Source of the DNA: UBA1715 sp036752345
GTDB lineage: Bacteria > Bacteroidota > Bacteroidia > Bacteroidales > UBA1715
Direction of reading: 5' to 3'
Length of the DNA stretch: 64,000 nt
Assembly (NCBI GenBank): GCA_036752345.1
Contig: DAIOSV010000001.1
Coordinates: 102,325-166,324 of the forward strand
The notes under the pieces are model-generated. The model was not told the DNA's origin, ran no database searches, and saw only the letters and a list, made by a program, of their open reading frames with translations. This document shows, piece after piece, positions 43,832 to 53,313 of this stretch; position 1 is the first letter of the stretch; every line of letters starts with the position of its first letter. The translations under genes and the position numbers were made by a program.

Positions 43832-45640
43832 TTATATTCCCAATGACTTTTTGAGACCTTCGATTTTTTTATCCAAATCGGCTTGAGCCTTCTTGAGTTC
43901 TTCTTTATTTGCAATGTCTGTTTTCACTCCAAAGTAGAATTTAATAAGCGGTTCAGTTCCCGAAGGGCGAGCTGTTACTTTAGAGCCATCTTCCGCGAAG
44001 AATTGCAACACGTTTGATTTCGGTAAATCGATTTTCTCGGTTTTCCCTGTTTTGCAATCAGTTGAGATAGCGTTGCCATAGTCTTTGATGCACACGATTG
44101 GCGAACCATTCAATTCTTTTGGAGGGTTGCTTCTAAATGCTTCCATCATAGCTTGGATAGCTTCTTTTCCTGCTTTTCCTTCTTTTTCAATAGAACAGAG
44201 CGATTCTTGGTACATACCATATTCAACGTATGTTTCAACAAGAACATCGTACAAACTCTTTCCTTCGTTTTTGGCTACAGCAGCTGCTTCAGCTACAAGA
44301 GCACAAGCACTTTCAGCATCTTTGTCGCGAACGAAATCACCGGCTAAGTAACCGAAACTTTCTTCGCCACCGCCAATGTATTGCATTTTGCCTTCCAATA
44401 CACGGATTTTTTCTCCAATGTATTTGAATCCAGTAAGAACGTCAAACATTGTTACACCGAATTTTTTGCAGAGGTCTGTGATTAATTCTGTTGTAACGAT
44501 AGTTTTTACTACAAATTCTTTGCCTTTGAGCTTTCCTGCTTTTTTCCAAGCTGAAAGTAAATATTGTGTAAGTACGGTTGCCGTTTGGTTTCCGTTAAGA
44601 ATTACATATTCTCCTTCAGAATTTTTTACAACAATACCAACACGGTCGCCATCAGGGTCAGTTGCCATAATAATGTCGGCATTCATTTCTTTACCTTTTG
44701 CTATGGCAAGTTTCATTGCTGATTCTTTTTCTGGGTTAGGAGAACCAGTAACTTCGTGAATTTTGTTCAACCATTCTGTCTCTGAATTGAAATCTTCTTC
44801 TTTTACTTCGCCAACACCTGGTTTGCGCAATGAAGGAAATTCTCCTGAAACAATTGCTTGTTCTTCAACAACGTGAACATTTTCAAAACCTAATTCTTTG
44901 AGCACACGTGGAACCAATTTGATACCTGTTCCGTGAATAGGAGTGTACACAATTTTTAAGTCTTTTTGTTTCTTTATAATGTCACCATTGATTGACAAAC
45001 TTTTGATTGCGTCAATGTATGGGCGATCAATTTCTTCGTCCCACAATGTGATGTTCTCTGGATTTCCTTTCCATTTTACATCATCAATGCTTTTGATTTT
45101 ATTTACTTCGTCAATTACATTATTATCATGAGGCGGAATTAATTGGCAACCGTCTGACCAATATGCTTTGTAACCGTTGTATTTTGCTGGATTGTGAGAA
45201 GCGGTAATGTTTACACCGGCTTGGCATCCCAAATGACGAATTGCGAATGACAATTCAGGAGTTGGGCGAAGTTCTTTTGAAAGAAATACTTTGAATCCGT
45301 TGGCAGCAAATATGTTGGCTGTTGTTTCTGCAAACAATCGGCTACGAATACGGCAATCATGAATAACTGCTACTTTAATTTCTCCTATATTAGGAGTTGC
45401 TTTTTTAATATAGTTTGCAAAACCTTGTGTAGCCATACCAACAGTATAGATATTCATTTTGTTGGTTCCAACGCCAATAACTCCGCGCAAACCACCAGTT
45501 CCGAATTCAAGATTTTGGTAAAAAGCATTTTCTAACTCAGGGTCATTGGTGTCAATTAAATGACGAATTTCCTTTTTGGTTTTTTCGTCATAATTACCGT
45601 CAAGCCATTGTTGAGCTTTATTGAGTATTTCTTTGTCCAT
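43832..45640 (-). CDS. phospho-sugar mutase (phosphoglucomutase/phosphomannomutase)
   Basis: The 602-residue enzyme of the alpha-D-phosphohexomutase family interconverts 1- and 6-phosphates of glucose or mannose. The phosphoserine loop is NITASHNPAKYNGYKAYW, the Mg2+ loop MATDPDGDRVG, the sugar-binding loop GGGEESFGY and the phosphate-binding loop TARPSGTEPLIKFYFG. The length fits the large PGM2/PgcA-like group. It has a -7 element at 45674-45681 and a terminator after the stop, so it is probably monocistronic. Confidence 0.93.
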   Translation of the reverse strand: MDKEILNKAQQWLDGNYDEKTKKEIRHLIDTNDPELENAFYQNLEFGTGGLRGVIGVGTNKMNIYTVGMATQGFANYIKKATPNIGEIKVAVIHDCRIRSRLFAETTANIFAANGFKVFLSKELRPTPELSFAIRHLGCQAGVNITASHNPAKYNGYKAYWSDGCQLIPPHDNNVIDEVNKIKSIDDVKWKGNPENITLWDEEIDRPYIDAIKSLSINGDIIKKQKDLKIVYTPIHGTGIKLVPRVLKELGFENVHVVEEQAIVSGEFPSLRKPGVGEVKEEDFNSETEWLNKIHEVTGSPNPEKESAMKLAIAKGKEMNADIIMATDPDGDRVGIVVKNSEGEYVILNGNQTATVLTQYLLSAWKKAGKLKGKEFVVKTIVTTELITDLCKKFGVTMFDVLTGFKYIGEKIRVLEGKMQYIGGGEESFGYLAGDFVRDKDAESACALVAEAAAVAKNEGKSLYDVLVETYVEYGMYQESLCSIEKEGKAGKEAIQAMMEAFRSNPPKELNGSPIVCIKDYGNAISTDCKTGKTEKIDLPKSNVLQFFAEDGSKVTARPSGTEPLIKFYFGVKTDIANKEELKKAQADLDKKIEGLKKSLGI

Positions 45641-45673
45641 TTGTTAAATGTTTATCTAAATTTATAATTACGC

Positions 45674-45681
45674 CAAAATTA
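45674..45681 (-). promoter_or_regulatory. -7 element (TAATTTTG) for the sugar mutase gene
   Basis: CAAAATTA on the plus strand reads TAATTTTG on the minus strand and matches TAnnTTTG, 33 bases before the start codon at 45640. A -33 TTG is not clear. Confidence 0.4.
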
Positions 45682-45697
45682 AAAATAAATCTGATTT

Positions 45698-45760
45698 GTA
45701 GAAAAAAATCAGAGCCTAAAAAATAGCTTAAATTCAAGACTATTTATTTGATTTTTCTAC
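45698..45760 (-). terminator. possible stem-loop downstream of the rRNA methyltransferase gene
   Basis: GTAGAAAAAAATCA (45698-45711) and TGATTTTTCTAC (45749-45760) can pair with a two-base bulge around a 37-base loop. It lies 6 bases past the methyltransferase stop. The stem is AT-rich and the loop long, so the call is weak. Confidence 0.3.
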
Positions 45761-45766
45761 ACGTAG

Positions 45767-46942
45767 TTATTCTATTTCCAAAACCAATCCTTTTAGATAT
45801 TCTCCTTCAGGGTGATAGATGCTAATTGGGTGGTCGGCAGGTTGGGTGAGTTGATGCAAAATGCGCACTTTTCGTTTAGTGTTAGCTGCCGCTGCAAATA
45901 CCGATTTGCGGAATTCTTCTTTGCTTACTGCTTGTGAGCAAGAGAATGTGAACAATATGCCTCCTTTTTTGATTTGTTGAATGGCTTTCATATTCAATTT
46001 TTTGTAGCCTTGTAACGCTTGGTTGAGGACTTTGTTGTGCTTTGCAAAAGCAGGAGGGTCAAGGATTATAACGTCAAACTCATCTTTGTTGTTATCCAAA
46101 TATTTGAACGTGTCGCTTACAACTGATTGATGGTTTGAATCGGGGTAATTGAGTCCAACGGTTTTGTCTGTTAATTCAATAGCCCGTGCTGAGCAATCCA
46201 CAGAGACAACTTTGCTTGCGCCGCCGCGGAGTGCGTATACCGAAAATCCGCCGGTATAGCAGAATGTGTTGAGCACGGACTTCCCTTGTGAATATTTTTC
46301 TACAAGTTTGCGATTTTCACGTTGGTCAATGAAAAAACCGGTTTTTTGGCCTTGAATCCAATCTATAAAGAATGTATTGCCATATTCTTTTGCCAATTCG
46401 GTAGTAATTTCTCCCCACAATAGACCGTCTTTGCATTCAATTCCGCCTTTGAAAGGGAGTGTGCCTTCACTTTTATTATAGATGGCAGCGAGTTTTTCGC
46501 CCATGGTTTGTTTGAGAGCCAAAACAATGTTGTCTAAGTTGCGATACATTCCCACAGAGTGGCATTGCACTACGGCCGTTCCGTTGTAAAAATCCACAAC
46601 TAATCCGGAAAGATTGTCGCCCTCGCCATGAACCAAGCGATAACAATTCGTTTCGGTAGAATCCGTCAATCCAAGCAGTTTGCGATAGTTGTAGGCAGAA
46701 GCAATTCTTTCGTCCCAAAATGCTTGATCTATTGCAATGTCGTCAAAACTGAGTATGCGTACTGCTATTGAAGAATTTTGGTAATGTCCGACGGCTAGAA
46801 ATTCGTTGTCGGCAGAAAACACTTCTACAAGGTCGCCTTCTTTTGGTGTGGCTGATATTTTTTGAATAGCACCAGAGAATATCCAAGGATGTAATCTCTT
46901 GCAGCTTTGTTCTTTTCCCGGTCGTAATGTAATTTTTATCAT
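45767..46942 (-). CDS. RlmI-like class I SAM-dependent rRNA methyltransferase
   Basis: The 391-residue protein has an N-terminal PUA domain (KRLHPWIFSGAI, GDLVEVFSADNEFLAVGHYQN), a middle domain with YNKSEG and FIDWIQGQKTGFFIDQRENR, and a Rossmann methyltransferase domain with LNTFCYTGGFSVYALRGGASKVVSVD and DVIILDPPAFAKH. This is the layout of RlmI, which makes m5C in 23S rRNA. I use the ATG at 46942 (MIKITLRPG), which overlaps the exonuclease stop by 4 bases; a longer in-frame start at 46987 lies within that gene. Confidence 0.9.
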   Translation of the reverse strand: MIKITLRPGKEQSCKRLHPWIFSGAIQKISATPKEGDLVEVFSADNEFLAVGHYQNSSIAVRILSFDDIAIDQAFWDERIASAYNYRKLLGLTDSTETNCYRLVHGEGDNLSGLVVDFYNGTAVVQCHSVGMYRNLDNIVLALKQTMGEKLAAIYNKSEGTLPFKGGIECKDGLLWGEITTELAKEYGNTFFIDWIQGQKTGFFIDQRENRKLVEKYSQGKSVLNTFCYTGGFSVYALRGGASKVVSVDCSARAIELTDKTVGLNYPDSNHQSVVSDTFKYLDNNKDEFDVIILDPPAFAKHNKVLNQALQGYKKLNMKAIQQIKKGGILFTFSCSQAVSKEEFRKSVFAAAANTKRKVRILHQLTQPADHPISIYHPEGEYLKGLVLEIE

Positions 46943-47526
46943 AGGGTATATGGTAACAGTTTTTGGTAAATTTTGAGGCTCACCCACGCGTCAGTTGCGG
47001 CATAGAGTTTTTGAGCTTCGGTCAAATCATCGTTGTCCCAATTAGATAATTGCTGACGTTTTGAAATACGAAAATCAAGAGCAATGGGCGTAAGCCGTTT
47101 TAGACCCATAGCATCAATATTGAGCTGCTTTGCAATCGTTTGTAAGTCAATAAAGTTGTTGGCGCTGAAATCACGCAATTTTTGCAAGCATCGCACATCA
47201 TCATGCACTGCAACGCCAGTTTTTACAATATTTTCTGCACTTAGCAATTTAACGACAGATAATGGCATTCCAATTTTTCTAAGTTGGAAAAGAAATGCAT
47301 CTGTTTCGGTGCTCAGTTGGAGGAGCGCTACCGAATTTGTTTTGTGTTTGGTAAAAGACGGGCGCGTTTCTGTGTCAAAACCAAGTTCGTTATGTTTTGA
47401 CAAGAATTCAGCGGCTTTTTCGGCTTTGTCCAAATCGTCAACAACGTGGATCGTACCTTCAAAGGAGCGAACAGGGTAATTTGCTAGTTCTTCTTTGCTA
47501 ATTGTTGTAATTTCTGGATATATCAT
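46939..47526 (-). CDS. DEDDy 3'-5' exonuclease domain protein
   Basis: The 195-residue protein is a single DnaQ-like exonuclease domain of the WRN/RNase D type. Exo I is LGFDTETRPSF, Exo II is in VAVHDDVRCLQKL, and Exo III is KLYAATDAWVSLKIY with the YxxxD signature. It has no HRDC domain, so it is shorter than RNase D. It overlaps both the methyltransferase and the DUF5063 gene by 4 bases, so the three genes form one translationally coupled group. A role in RNA or DNA 3'-end trimming is likely. Confidence 0.88.
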   Translation of the reverse strand: MIYPEITTISKEELANYPVRSFEGTIHVVDDLDKAEKAAEFLSKHNELGFDTETRPSFTKHKTNSVALLQLSTETDAFLFQLRKIGMPLSVVKLLSAENIVKTGVAVHDDVRCLQKLRDFSANNFIDLQTIAKQLNIDAMGLKRLTPIALDFRISKRQQLSNWDNDDLTEAQKLYAATDAWVSLKIYQKLLPYTL

Positions 47527-48044
47527 TCGTTCTCGTTGTCTATGGTAGAATCTGAAGCATACAATAAATTATGAAATTCGTTCATGATAGCGAGTGCTCT
47601 CGTTCCCCAATATAATTTATAGTTCATGATAAATTCAGCCGCAGCTGCTTGTAATCCTTCGTCGGACGTGTCTTTGCACAATTCCGCAAAGTTGCGAGCA
47701 TCTTGAAAAATGTCGGCAAAGCATTCTGAAATATAGGTATCAACGCTTTCTCCGCTCGTGTAATTGTCGGGTTCTATGATTTCTATGCGATTGTCGTCTG
47801 AACCAAGTTTTGCTTCTACAAGTTGTCTAATGTACTCCCAATCTTTTTCGGTAACAAATTTTTCGCAACCATCCTCTGCTTCAAATTCGTTTGCCAAAAT
47901 TGATGTTTTCATGTAGAGTAGAGCAAGTAGTTTATGCGTTTTATCAACAAATGCTTTTTTTGTGAAAGAACTTGTTGATTCGAGCGTGGAACATAGTTCT
48001 ACAACAACTGCCACTAATTCTACAATACTTTTTTTCTCTGCCAT
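47523..48044 (-). CDS. DUF5063 family protein
   Basis: The 173-residue cytosolic protein is mostly helical and acidic. It contains FTKKAFVDKTHKLLALLYMKTSIL and a C-terminal FIMNYKLYWGTRALAIMNEFHNLLY. This matches the DUF5063 family, found mainly in Bacteroidota next to exonuclease and methyltransferase genes. The function is unknown; the conserved neighbour suggests a link to RNA processing. There is no signal peptide or membrane helix. It lies one base after the symporter gene. Confidence 0.78.
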   Translation of the reverse strand: MAEKKSIVELVAVVVELCSTLESTSSFTKKAFVDKTHKLLALLYMKTSILANEFEAEDGCEKFVTEKDWEYIRQLVEAKLGSDDNRIEIIEPDNYTSGESVDTYISECFADIFQDARNFAELCKDTSDEGLQAAAAEFIMNYKLYWGTRALAIMNEFHNLLYASDSTIDNENE

Positions 48045-48045
48045 A

Positions 48046-49527
48046 TTATGCTAGTTTTAGAGTGTTTCGTTTGCTTATGAAAAATAATCCAATAATAGTG
48101 ATAAGTGCATTGAAAATGAGTATTTCAAACCCAAATTTATATCCGTTGAATAATACTTCTGAGTACATACTTACTATGTAGCTGATGATTGGCGACAAAA
48201 TGGCGATAATTGGAACAAATTTGTCGTTGACTGTGCGATTTTTGATTACCAGACCGAACGTAAACAAACCTAACAACGGACCATAGGTGTAGCCGGCAAT
48301 GTCGAACAATGTTTTGATAAGCGAATCGTTGTGGAATGGGCGGAACAAGATAATGATGCCAAAGTAAATCACGGCAAATATGATGTGAGTTGTTTTGCGA
48401 ATTTTGGTTTTTTTTGCTTCGTCGTATTTTTCCGCTTTATCAAAATTCAAAATATCAAAACAGAATGTTGTGGTAAGAGAGGTGAGAGTTCCGTCGGCAC
48501 TTGAATAGCCGGTAGCAACCAAACCAATAGTGAACACAATGCCTGTGAACGCATTTAAATGAAAAGCAATGGCCGGGAATATGCTATCGGATTTTTCAGG
48601 AAGAGCAAAGCCCGTTTGTGATGAATAAAAGAGCAATGCAACGCCCAATACAAGGAACATCAAGTTTACAAAAATGAGCGACAAACTAAAGCTGAACATA
48701 TTTTTTTGAGCATCACGCAACGAACGGCAGGTTAAGTTTTTCTGCATCATGTCTTGATCTAAACCTGTCATTGCTATGGTGATGAATGCGCCACTCAGTA
48801 TTTGTTTTACAATATAATTATTAGAACGCCAATCGCTTTCAATAAATTTGGTGTATCCTTTTTCTCCGGCTTGTTTCATCATGTCAAAAAATGAAATATC
48901 CATTTCGTTGAGCAAACAAACCACGGTAATTACCGTCGCAAGAAGCATAAACGTGGTTTGGAGAGTGTCGGTCCAAACTACCGTTTTGATGCCACCTTTG
49001 AACGTGTACACCAATATGAGTGCAATAAGCACCAATGCAAGAACCCAAAATGGTATTCCTATACTTTTGAAAATGAATTCATGCAATACGTACACTACTA
49101 GATACATACGTAAGGCAGAACCAATGAGTCGTGAAATAATAAAAAAGAATGAACCCGTTTTTTGTGACTTTTCTCCAAAGCGTTTTTCGAGATACGTATA
49201 AATAGAGGTAAGGTTGAGCTTGTAATACAGCGGAAGCAGAATTAATGCAATGGCGGCATATCCAAATAAATATCCAAAAACTACCCCAAAATAGGTAAAT
49301 TGGGTAGTCTGTACATAGCCGGGAACTGACATGAACGTAACGCCCGATAATGAGGCGCCAATCATGCCGTATGCCACAACGTACCATGGCGACTGGCGGT
49401 TTCCGGTAAAGAAAGAGTCGTTATTCGCTTTGCGAGACGTGATGTGCGAAATCAAAATCAGTAAGCCGAAATATGCTATGACTATTGCTGCAATCAAATA
49501 GGGATTTATAACAGAAGATGAATTCAT
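48046..49527 (-). CDS. sodium:solute symporter (SSS family)
   Basis: The 493-residue inner-membrane protein has about thirteen hydrophobic segments and the SSS core: SHITSRKANNDSFFTGNRQSPWYVVAYGMIGASLSGVTFMSVPGYV near the start, GGIKTVVWTDTLQTTFML, and ATGYSSADGTLTSLTTTF in TM8, where Ser residues bind Na+ in relatives. The substrate cannot be told. I use the ATG at 49527; an earlier in-frame start at 49563 lies upstream of the -7 element. It is the first gene of a symporter, DUF5063, exonuclease and methyltransferase transcript. Confidence 0.9.
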   Translation of the reverse strand: MNSSSVINPYLIAAIVIAYFGLLILISHITSRKANNDSFFTGNRQSPWYVVAYGMIGASLSGVTFMSVPGYVQTTQFTYFGVVFGYLFGYAAIALILLPLYYKLNLTSIYTYLEKRFGEKSQKTGSFFFIISRLIGSALRMYLVVYVLHEFIFKSIGIPFWVLALVLIALILVYTFKGGIKTVVWTDTLQTTFMLLATVITVVCLLNEMDISFFDMMKQAGEKGYTKFIESDWRSNNYIVKQILSGAFITIAMTGLDQDMMQKNLTCRSLRDAQKNMFSFSLSLIFVNLMFLVLGVALLFYSSQTGFALPEKSDSIFPAIAFHLNAFTGIVFTIGLVATGYSSADGTLTSLTTTFCFDILNFDKAEKYDEAKKTKIRKTTHIIFAVIYFGIIILFRPFHNDSLIKTLFDIAGYTYGPLLGLFTFGLVIKNRTVNDKFVPIIAILSPIISYIVSMYSEVLFNGYKFGFEILIFNALITIIGLFFISKRNTLKLA

Positions 49528-49542
49528 AATTCTTATTTTGCA

Positions 49543-49550
49543 CAAAAGTA
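49543..49550 (-). promoter_or_regulatory. -7 element (TACTTTTG) for the symporter operon
   Basis: CAAAAGTA on the plus strand reads TACTTTTG on the minus strand and matches TAnnTTTG, 15 bases before the start codon at 49527. This supports the shorter start. No -33 TTG is evident. Confidence 0.45.
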
Positions 49551-49754
49551 AAATTTTTAACAAACAGCTTGGGGTTCTCTCTGTAAAACATATTCACCAG
49601 ATATCCACAATATTAATTAGTGAAATCTTGTTATAGAATTTTGAGTACTCATTTATTTTTTGTAAATTGGAATTCATAAAAAATACAATGAAATAGCCTT
49701 ATTGCTGACGTTTTTGAATAATTTTAAGGCACGTAAATAAAATAAGAGAAGAAA

Positions 49755-49964
49755 ATGGAACAGAATGAGTTGATGGAATTAGTTACCACACAAATGCCAT
49801 ATGGAAAATATAAAGGAGTGCTTTTGTGTAATTTGCCAGAACCGTATTTGGCATGGTATTATGAAAAAGGATTTCCGCAGGGAAAAATAGGTCATTTACT
49901 TGGGCTTATTTATGAAATAAAGCTCAATGGTCTTGAATATTTGCTTAAGCCGTTACTCAAATAA
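49755..49964 (+). CDS. small DUF3820 family protein
   Basis: The 69-residue protein fits DUF3820, once described as a putative quorum-sensing-regulated virulence factor family. The core is MPYGKYKGVLLCNLPEPYLAWYYEKGFPQGKIG, with the GKYKG turn and Pro-x-Pro-Tyr-x-x-Trp, followed by a helix LIYEIKLNGLEYLL. No catalytic residues are known. A similar FGKYKG...YxxW segment forms the tail of the exonuclease at 53314. The 227-base gap before it is AT-rich and carries no gene that I can see. Confidence 0.82.
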   Translation: MEQNELMELVTTQMPYGKYKGVLLCNLPEPYLAWYYEKGFPQGKIGHLLGLIYEIKLNGLEYLLKPLLK

Positions 49965-50040
49965 ATTTGATATTGTTAATAACTTTTCAATACTTTGTTT
50001 TTGAAGTTACCCTCCAAACACACACTTTTTTGTACATTCG

Positions 50041-50070
50041 CTTGCATTTCTTACGAAAATGAGGTGCAAG
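50041..50070 (+). promoter_or_regulatory. stem-loop in the gyrB leader
   Basis: CTTGCATTTC (50041-50050) and GAGGTGCAAG (50061-50070) can form a 10-bp stem with two G-U pairs and a 10-base loop, 41 bases before the gyrB start codon. It is not followed by a T-run, so it may be a 5' UTR structure or a protein-binding dyad; the role is unknown. Confidence 0.35.
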
Positions 50071-50110
50071 GTGTAATATATTGTAAATCATTTGATTAAA
50101 ATAAAAAATA

Positions 50111-52069
50111 ATGTCAGAAGAAAAAAACAATGCATATACTGGTGACAGTATTCAGGTACTTGAAGGCTTGGAGGCCGTTCGTAAACGTCCGGCAATGTAT
50201 ATTGGCGATATTGGAGAAAGAGGTCTACATCATTTAGTATACGAGGTTGTCGATAACTCTATTGATGAGGCTTTAGCGGGATTTTGTACACATGTTGAAG
50301 TTACAATTAATGAAGATAATTCGGTAACGGTACGCGATAATGGTCGTGGTATTCCGGTAGATTGGCACAAAAAAGAGAATAAATCAGCTTTGGAAGTCGT
50401 AATGACGGTGCTTCACGCCGGTGGTAAATTTGATAAATCTTCATATAAGGTTTCCGGTGGTTTGCACGGTGTTGGTGTATCTTGTGTAAATGCACTTTCT
50501 ACAAAATGTGTTGTGACCGTTTGTCGTGATGGCAAAATGTATCGTCAAACATATGCAAAAGGTAAACCAACTACAGGTGTAGAAGAAATCGGACCAACAA
50601 AAGGTCAAGGTACAGAAGTGTCTTTTTGGCCAGATGGTTCTATTTTTTCAACGACAGAGTTCCAATTCTATATATTGGAAAACCGTTTGCGCGAATTGGC
50701 TTATTTGAACAAAGGTGTTCGTTTGCAATTAACCGACAAACAAGTAAAAGATGAAAAAGGTGAGCCAAAAACCGTTGTATTCTATTCGGACGAGGGTCTA
50801 AAGGAATTTGCAACATACCTTGACGAATCACGCGAACCATTATTTGATGGTGTTGTATATATTGATACCATTAAAAATGGTATTCCGGTAGAGATTGCAT
50901 TGCGTTACAATACTTCATATAGCGAAAATGTACATACCTATGTAAATAACATCAATACAATAGAGGGTGGTACTCACTTGGAAGGTTTCCGTCGTGGTTT
51001 AACTCGTTCGCTTAAAAAGTATGCTGACGGTTTAGGCGTGTTGGAAAAACAGAAAATAGAAATCAATGGTGATGATTTTCGTGAAGGATTGACTGCCGTT
51101 ATTTCTGTAAAAGTACAAGAACCATTATTCGAAGGACAAACCAAGACAAAACTTGGAAACTCAGAAGTTTCAGCAGCTGTTGACCAAGCAGTAAGTGAAA
51201 TGTTGAACTACTATTTGGAAGAACATCCGAAAGATGCAAAAACAATAGTAGACAAAGTGTTGCTTGCTGCCAGAGCTCGTATTGCTGCTCGCAAGGCTCG
51301 CGATGTGCAACGCAAGTCAGCAATGACAGGTGGAGGACTTCCCGGAAAATTGGCCGATTGTTCTGATCGCAACCCTGAAAAATGCGAATTGTTCCTTGTG
51401 GAGGGAGACTCTGCAGGAGGTTCTGCAAAGCAAGGTCGTGACCGTCATACACAAGCTATTTTGCCATTGCGTGGTAAGATTTTGAATGTAGAAAAAGCAA
51501 TGGTTCACCGTATTTATGAAAGTGAAGAAATTAGCAACATTATGAAGGCATTGGGTATCACCATCGGTACTGATGAAGATAGCAAGGCCGTAAATGTTGA
51601 GAAAATTCGTTATCACAAAATCATAATTATGTGTGATGCCGACGTGGACGGAAGCCACATTGAAACGTTAGTAATGACGTTGTTCTTCCGCTACATGAAA
51701 GAAGTGATTGAAAAAGGATATTTGTATGTCGCTTGTCCACCGTTGTATTTGGTAAAATCAAAAACAAAGAAAACCGAACAACGCTATTGCTGGACAGAAA
51801 AACAACGTGAAGAAGCAATATCTGAATTCAGCGCAGGACGTGACCCAGAAAAAGCGGTTACCGTAACGCGTTACAAAGGTCTTGGAGAAATGAACCCAGA
51901 ACAATTGTGGGATACAACCATGAGTCCTGAAAATCGTATGTTACGTCAGGTTACTATTGAAAATAGTTTTGCTGCCGATGCTGCCATTGCAATGTTGATG
52001 GGCGAGGAAGTTCCTCCACGTCGTAAATTCATTGAAGAAAATGCAAAATATGCGAATCTTGATGTATAA
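50111..52069 (+). CDS. gyrB: DNA gyrase subunit B
   Basis: The 652-residue ATPase subunit of gyrase is complete. The GHKL ATPase has YEVVDNSIDEALAG, VRDNGRGIPVDWHKK and VSGGLHGVGVSCVNAL. The transducer domain ends near residue 390. The TOPRIM domain has LFLVEGDSAGGSAKQGRDR and CDADVDGSHIETL. The C-terminus has RYKGLGEMNPEQLWDTTM. It lacks the long insert of enterobacterial GyrB. The start is preceded by an A-rich leader without a strong Shine-Dalgarno sequence, as is usual in Bacteroidota. dnaN follows 41 bases later. Confidence 0.97.
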   Translation: MSEEKNNAYTGDSIQVLEGLEAVRKRPAMYIGDIGERGLHHLVYEVVDNSIDEALAGFCTHVEVTINEDNSVTVRDNGRGIPVDWHKKENKSALEVVMTVLHAGGKFDKSSYKVSGGLHGVGVSCVNALSTKCVVTVCRDGKMYRQTYAKGKPTTGVEEIGPTKGQGTEVSFWPDGSIFSTTEFQFYILENRLRELAYLNKGVRLQLTDKQVKDEKGEPKTVVFYSDEGLKEFATYLDESREPLFDGVVYIDTIKNGIPVEIALRYNTSYSENVHTYVNNINTIEGGTHLEGFRRGLTRSLKKYADGLGVLEKQKIEINGDDFREGLTAVISVKVQEPLFEGQTKTKLGNSEVSAAVDQAVSEMLNYYLEEHPKDAKTIVDKVLLAARARIAARKARDVQRKSAMTGGGLPGKLADCSDRNPEKCELFLVEGDSAGGSAKQGRDRHTQAILPLRGKILNVEKAMVHRIYESEEISNIMKALGITIGTDEDSKAVNVEKIRYHKIIIMCDADVDGSHIETLVMTLFFRYMKEVIEKGYLYVACPPLYLVKSKTKKTEQRYCWTEKQREEAISEFSAGRDPEKAVTVTRYKGLGEMNPEQLWDTTMSPENRMLRQVTIENSFAADAAIAMLMGEEVPPRRKFIEENAKYANLDV

Positions 52070-52110
52070 CAAATAATTCACTTAACCATTAAACTCTAAA
52101 TATAAAACGT

Positions 52111-53247
52111 ATGGAATTTATAGTTTCAACATCTAATTTATTAAGCCAACTAAATACAATAAAGGGCGTAATTAATTCTAAAAACACGTTGCCAATTTTG
52201 GATAATTTCCTTTTTACTCTCGAAGGTAATGTATTGAAAATTGAGGCTTCTGATTTGGAAACTCGTTTGGAAACCAAACTAGAGTTGGAAAATGTAAAAG
52301 GTGCTGGTGTCATAGCTATAGAAGCAAAGAAATTGACCGATATGTTGGGCTTGTTCTCAGACGAACCGCTTACGTTTAAAGTTGATTTAACAAATTATAA
52401 AATTGATATTTTCTCAGCAAGTGGTAAATATACGATTGCCGGTGCAAATGGTAAGGATTTCCCAAAAACACAACCACTAGGCGAGTCAGACGATGCTGCT
52501 TCAATTTCTTCATTTACTATCGCTCCTGAAATTTTGCGTAAAGCTATTACTAGCACCGCATTTGCTTCAGCTGATGACGATGCTCGTCCAATGCTTACGG
52601 GTATTTTGTTTGAATTGACTCCAGAACACCTTCGTTTTGTAGCAACCGATTCTCACAAATTGGCTCGTTATACTCGCACCGATATTAAATCAGAAACTCA
52701 GGCTTCTTTCATCTTCCCACAAAAACCAGCAAATCTGTTGAAAAATATTTTAGCAAAGGAAACAGCAGATGTAAAAGTAGAATTTGATTCAAAACAAGTG
52801 GTAATTACCATGGCTCAGTCTATTTTGAATTGCCGTTTGATAGATGGTAAATATCCAAACTATGCTGCCGTTATTCCGCTAGAAAATCCGAATAAGTTGA
52901 TTATCAATAAGGCAGATTTCTACACTAAATTACGTCGTGTAGCGTTCTTCTCAAATCCTTCAAACAATCTTACTCGTTTGGAAATGTCAGGCACTCGTTT
53001 GATGATTTCTGCTCAAAATATTGACTATGCAAGTTCTGCAAAAGAAGAATTGAATTGCCAATACGAAGGCGACGATATGCAAATAGGATTTAAGTCAAAA
53101 TTCTTATTGAATATTTTGGACAACATCAACAGCGAAGACGTAACAATAGAAATGTCAGATCCGGGACGTGCCGGTTTAATTATGCCTGTTGATAAAGACG
53201 ATGAGAACGAAGACGTTCTTATGCTCCTTATGCCAATGATGATTTAA
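52111..53247 (+). CDS. dnaN: DNA polymerase III beta sliding clamp
   Basis: The 378-residue protein is a full-length sliding clamp of three repeated domains (about residues 1-120, 125-245 and 250-378). It starts MEFIVSTSNLLSQLNTIKGVI, with NTLPILDNFLF in domain 1, RPMLTGILFEL and ATDSHKLARY in domain 2, and a C-terminal LLMPMMI hydrophobic end that forms part of the peptide-binding pocket. It is in an operon-like order with gyrB and ends before a terminator. Confidence 0.96.
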   Translation: MEFIVSTSNLLSQLNTIKGVINSKNTLPILDNFLFTLEGNVLKIEASDLETRLETKLELENVKGAGVIAIEAKKLTDMLGLFSDEPLTFKVDLTNYKIDIFSASGKYTIAGANGKDFPKTQPLGESDDAASISSFTIAPEILRKAITSTAFASADDDARPMLTGILFELTPEHLRFVATDSHKLARYTRTDIKSETQASFIFPQKPANLLKNILAKETADVKVEFDSKQVVITMAQSILNCRLIDGKYPNYAAVIPLENPNKLIINKADFYTKLRRVAFFSNPSNNLTRLEMSGTRLMISAQNIDYASSAKEELNCQYEGDDMQIGFKSKFLLNILDNINSEDVTIEMSDPGRAGLIMPVDKDDENEDVLMLLMPMMI

Positions 53248-53268
53248 TAAACAACAATGTATAGAAAC

Positions 53269-53305
53269 AAAGAGTGATGAAGGTTTTTCGTCACTCTTTT
53301 TCATT
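53269..53305 (+). terminator. intrinsic terminator after dnaN
   Basis: AAAGAGTGA (53269-53277) pairs with TCACTCTTT (53291-53299), with a short inner GAA/TTC pairing, and is followed by further T. It lies 22 bases past the dnaN stop and 9 bases before the exonuclease start codon. Confidence 0.75.
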
Positions 53306-53313
53306 TTTAGATT

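Noticed and set aside
49601..49609. Possible DnaA box and replication origin near gyrB and dnaN
   Set aside because: Only one near-match to the DnaA box (ATATCCACA) is seen, with no cluster, and dnaA is not in the window.
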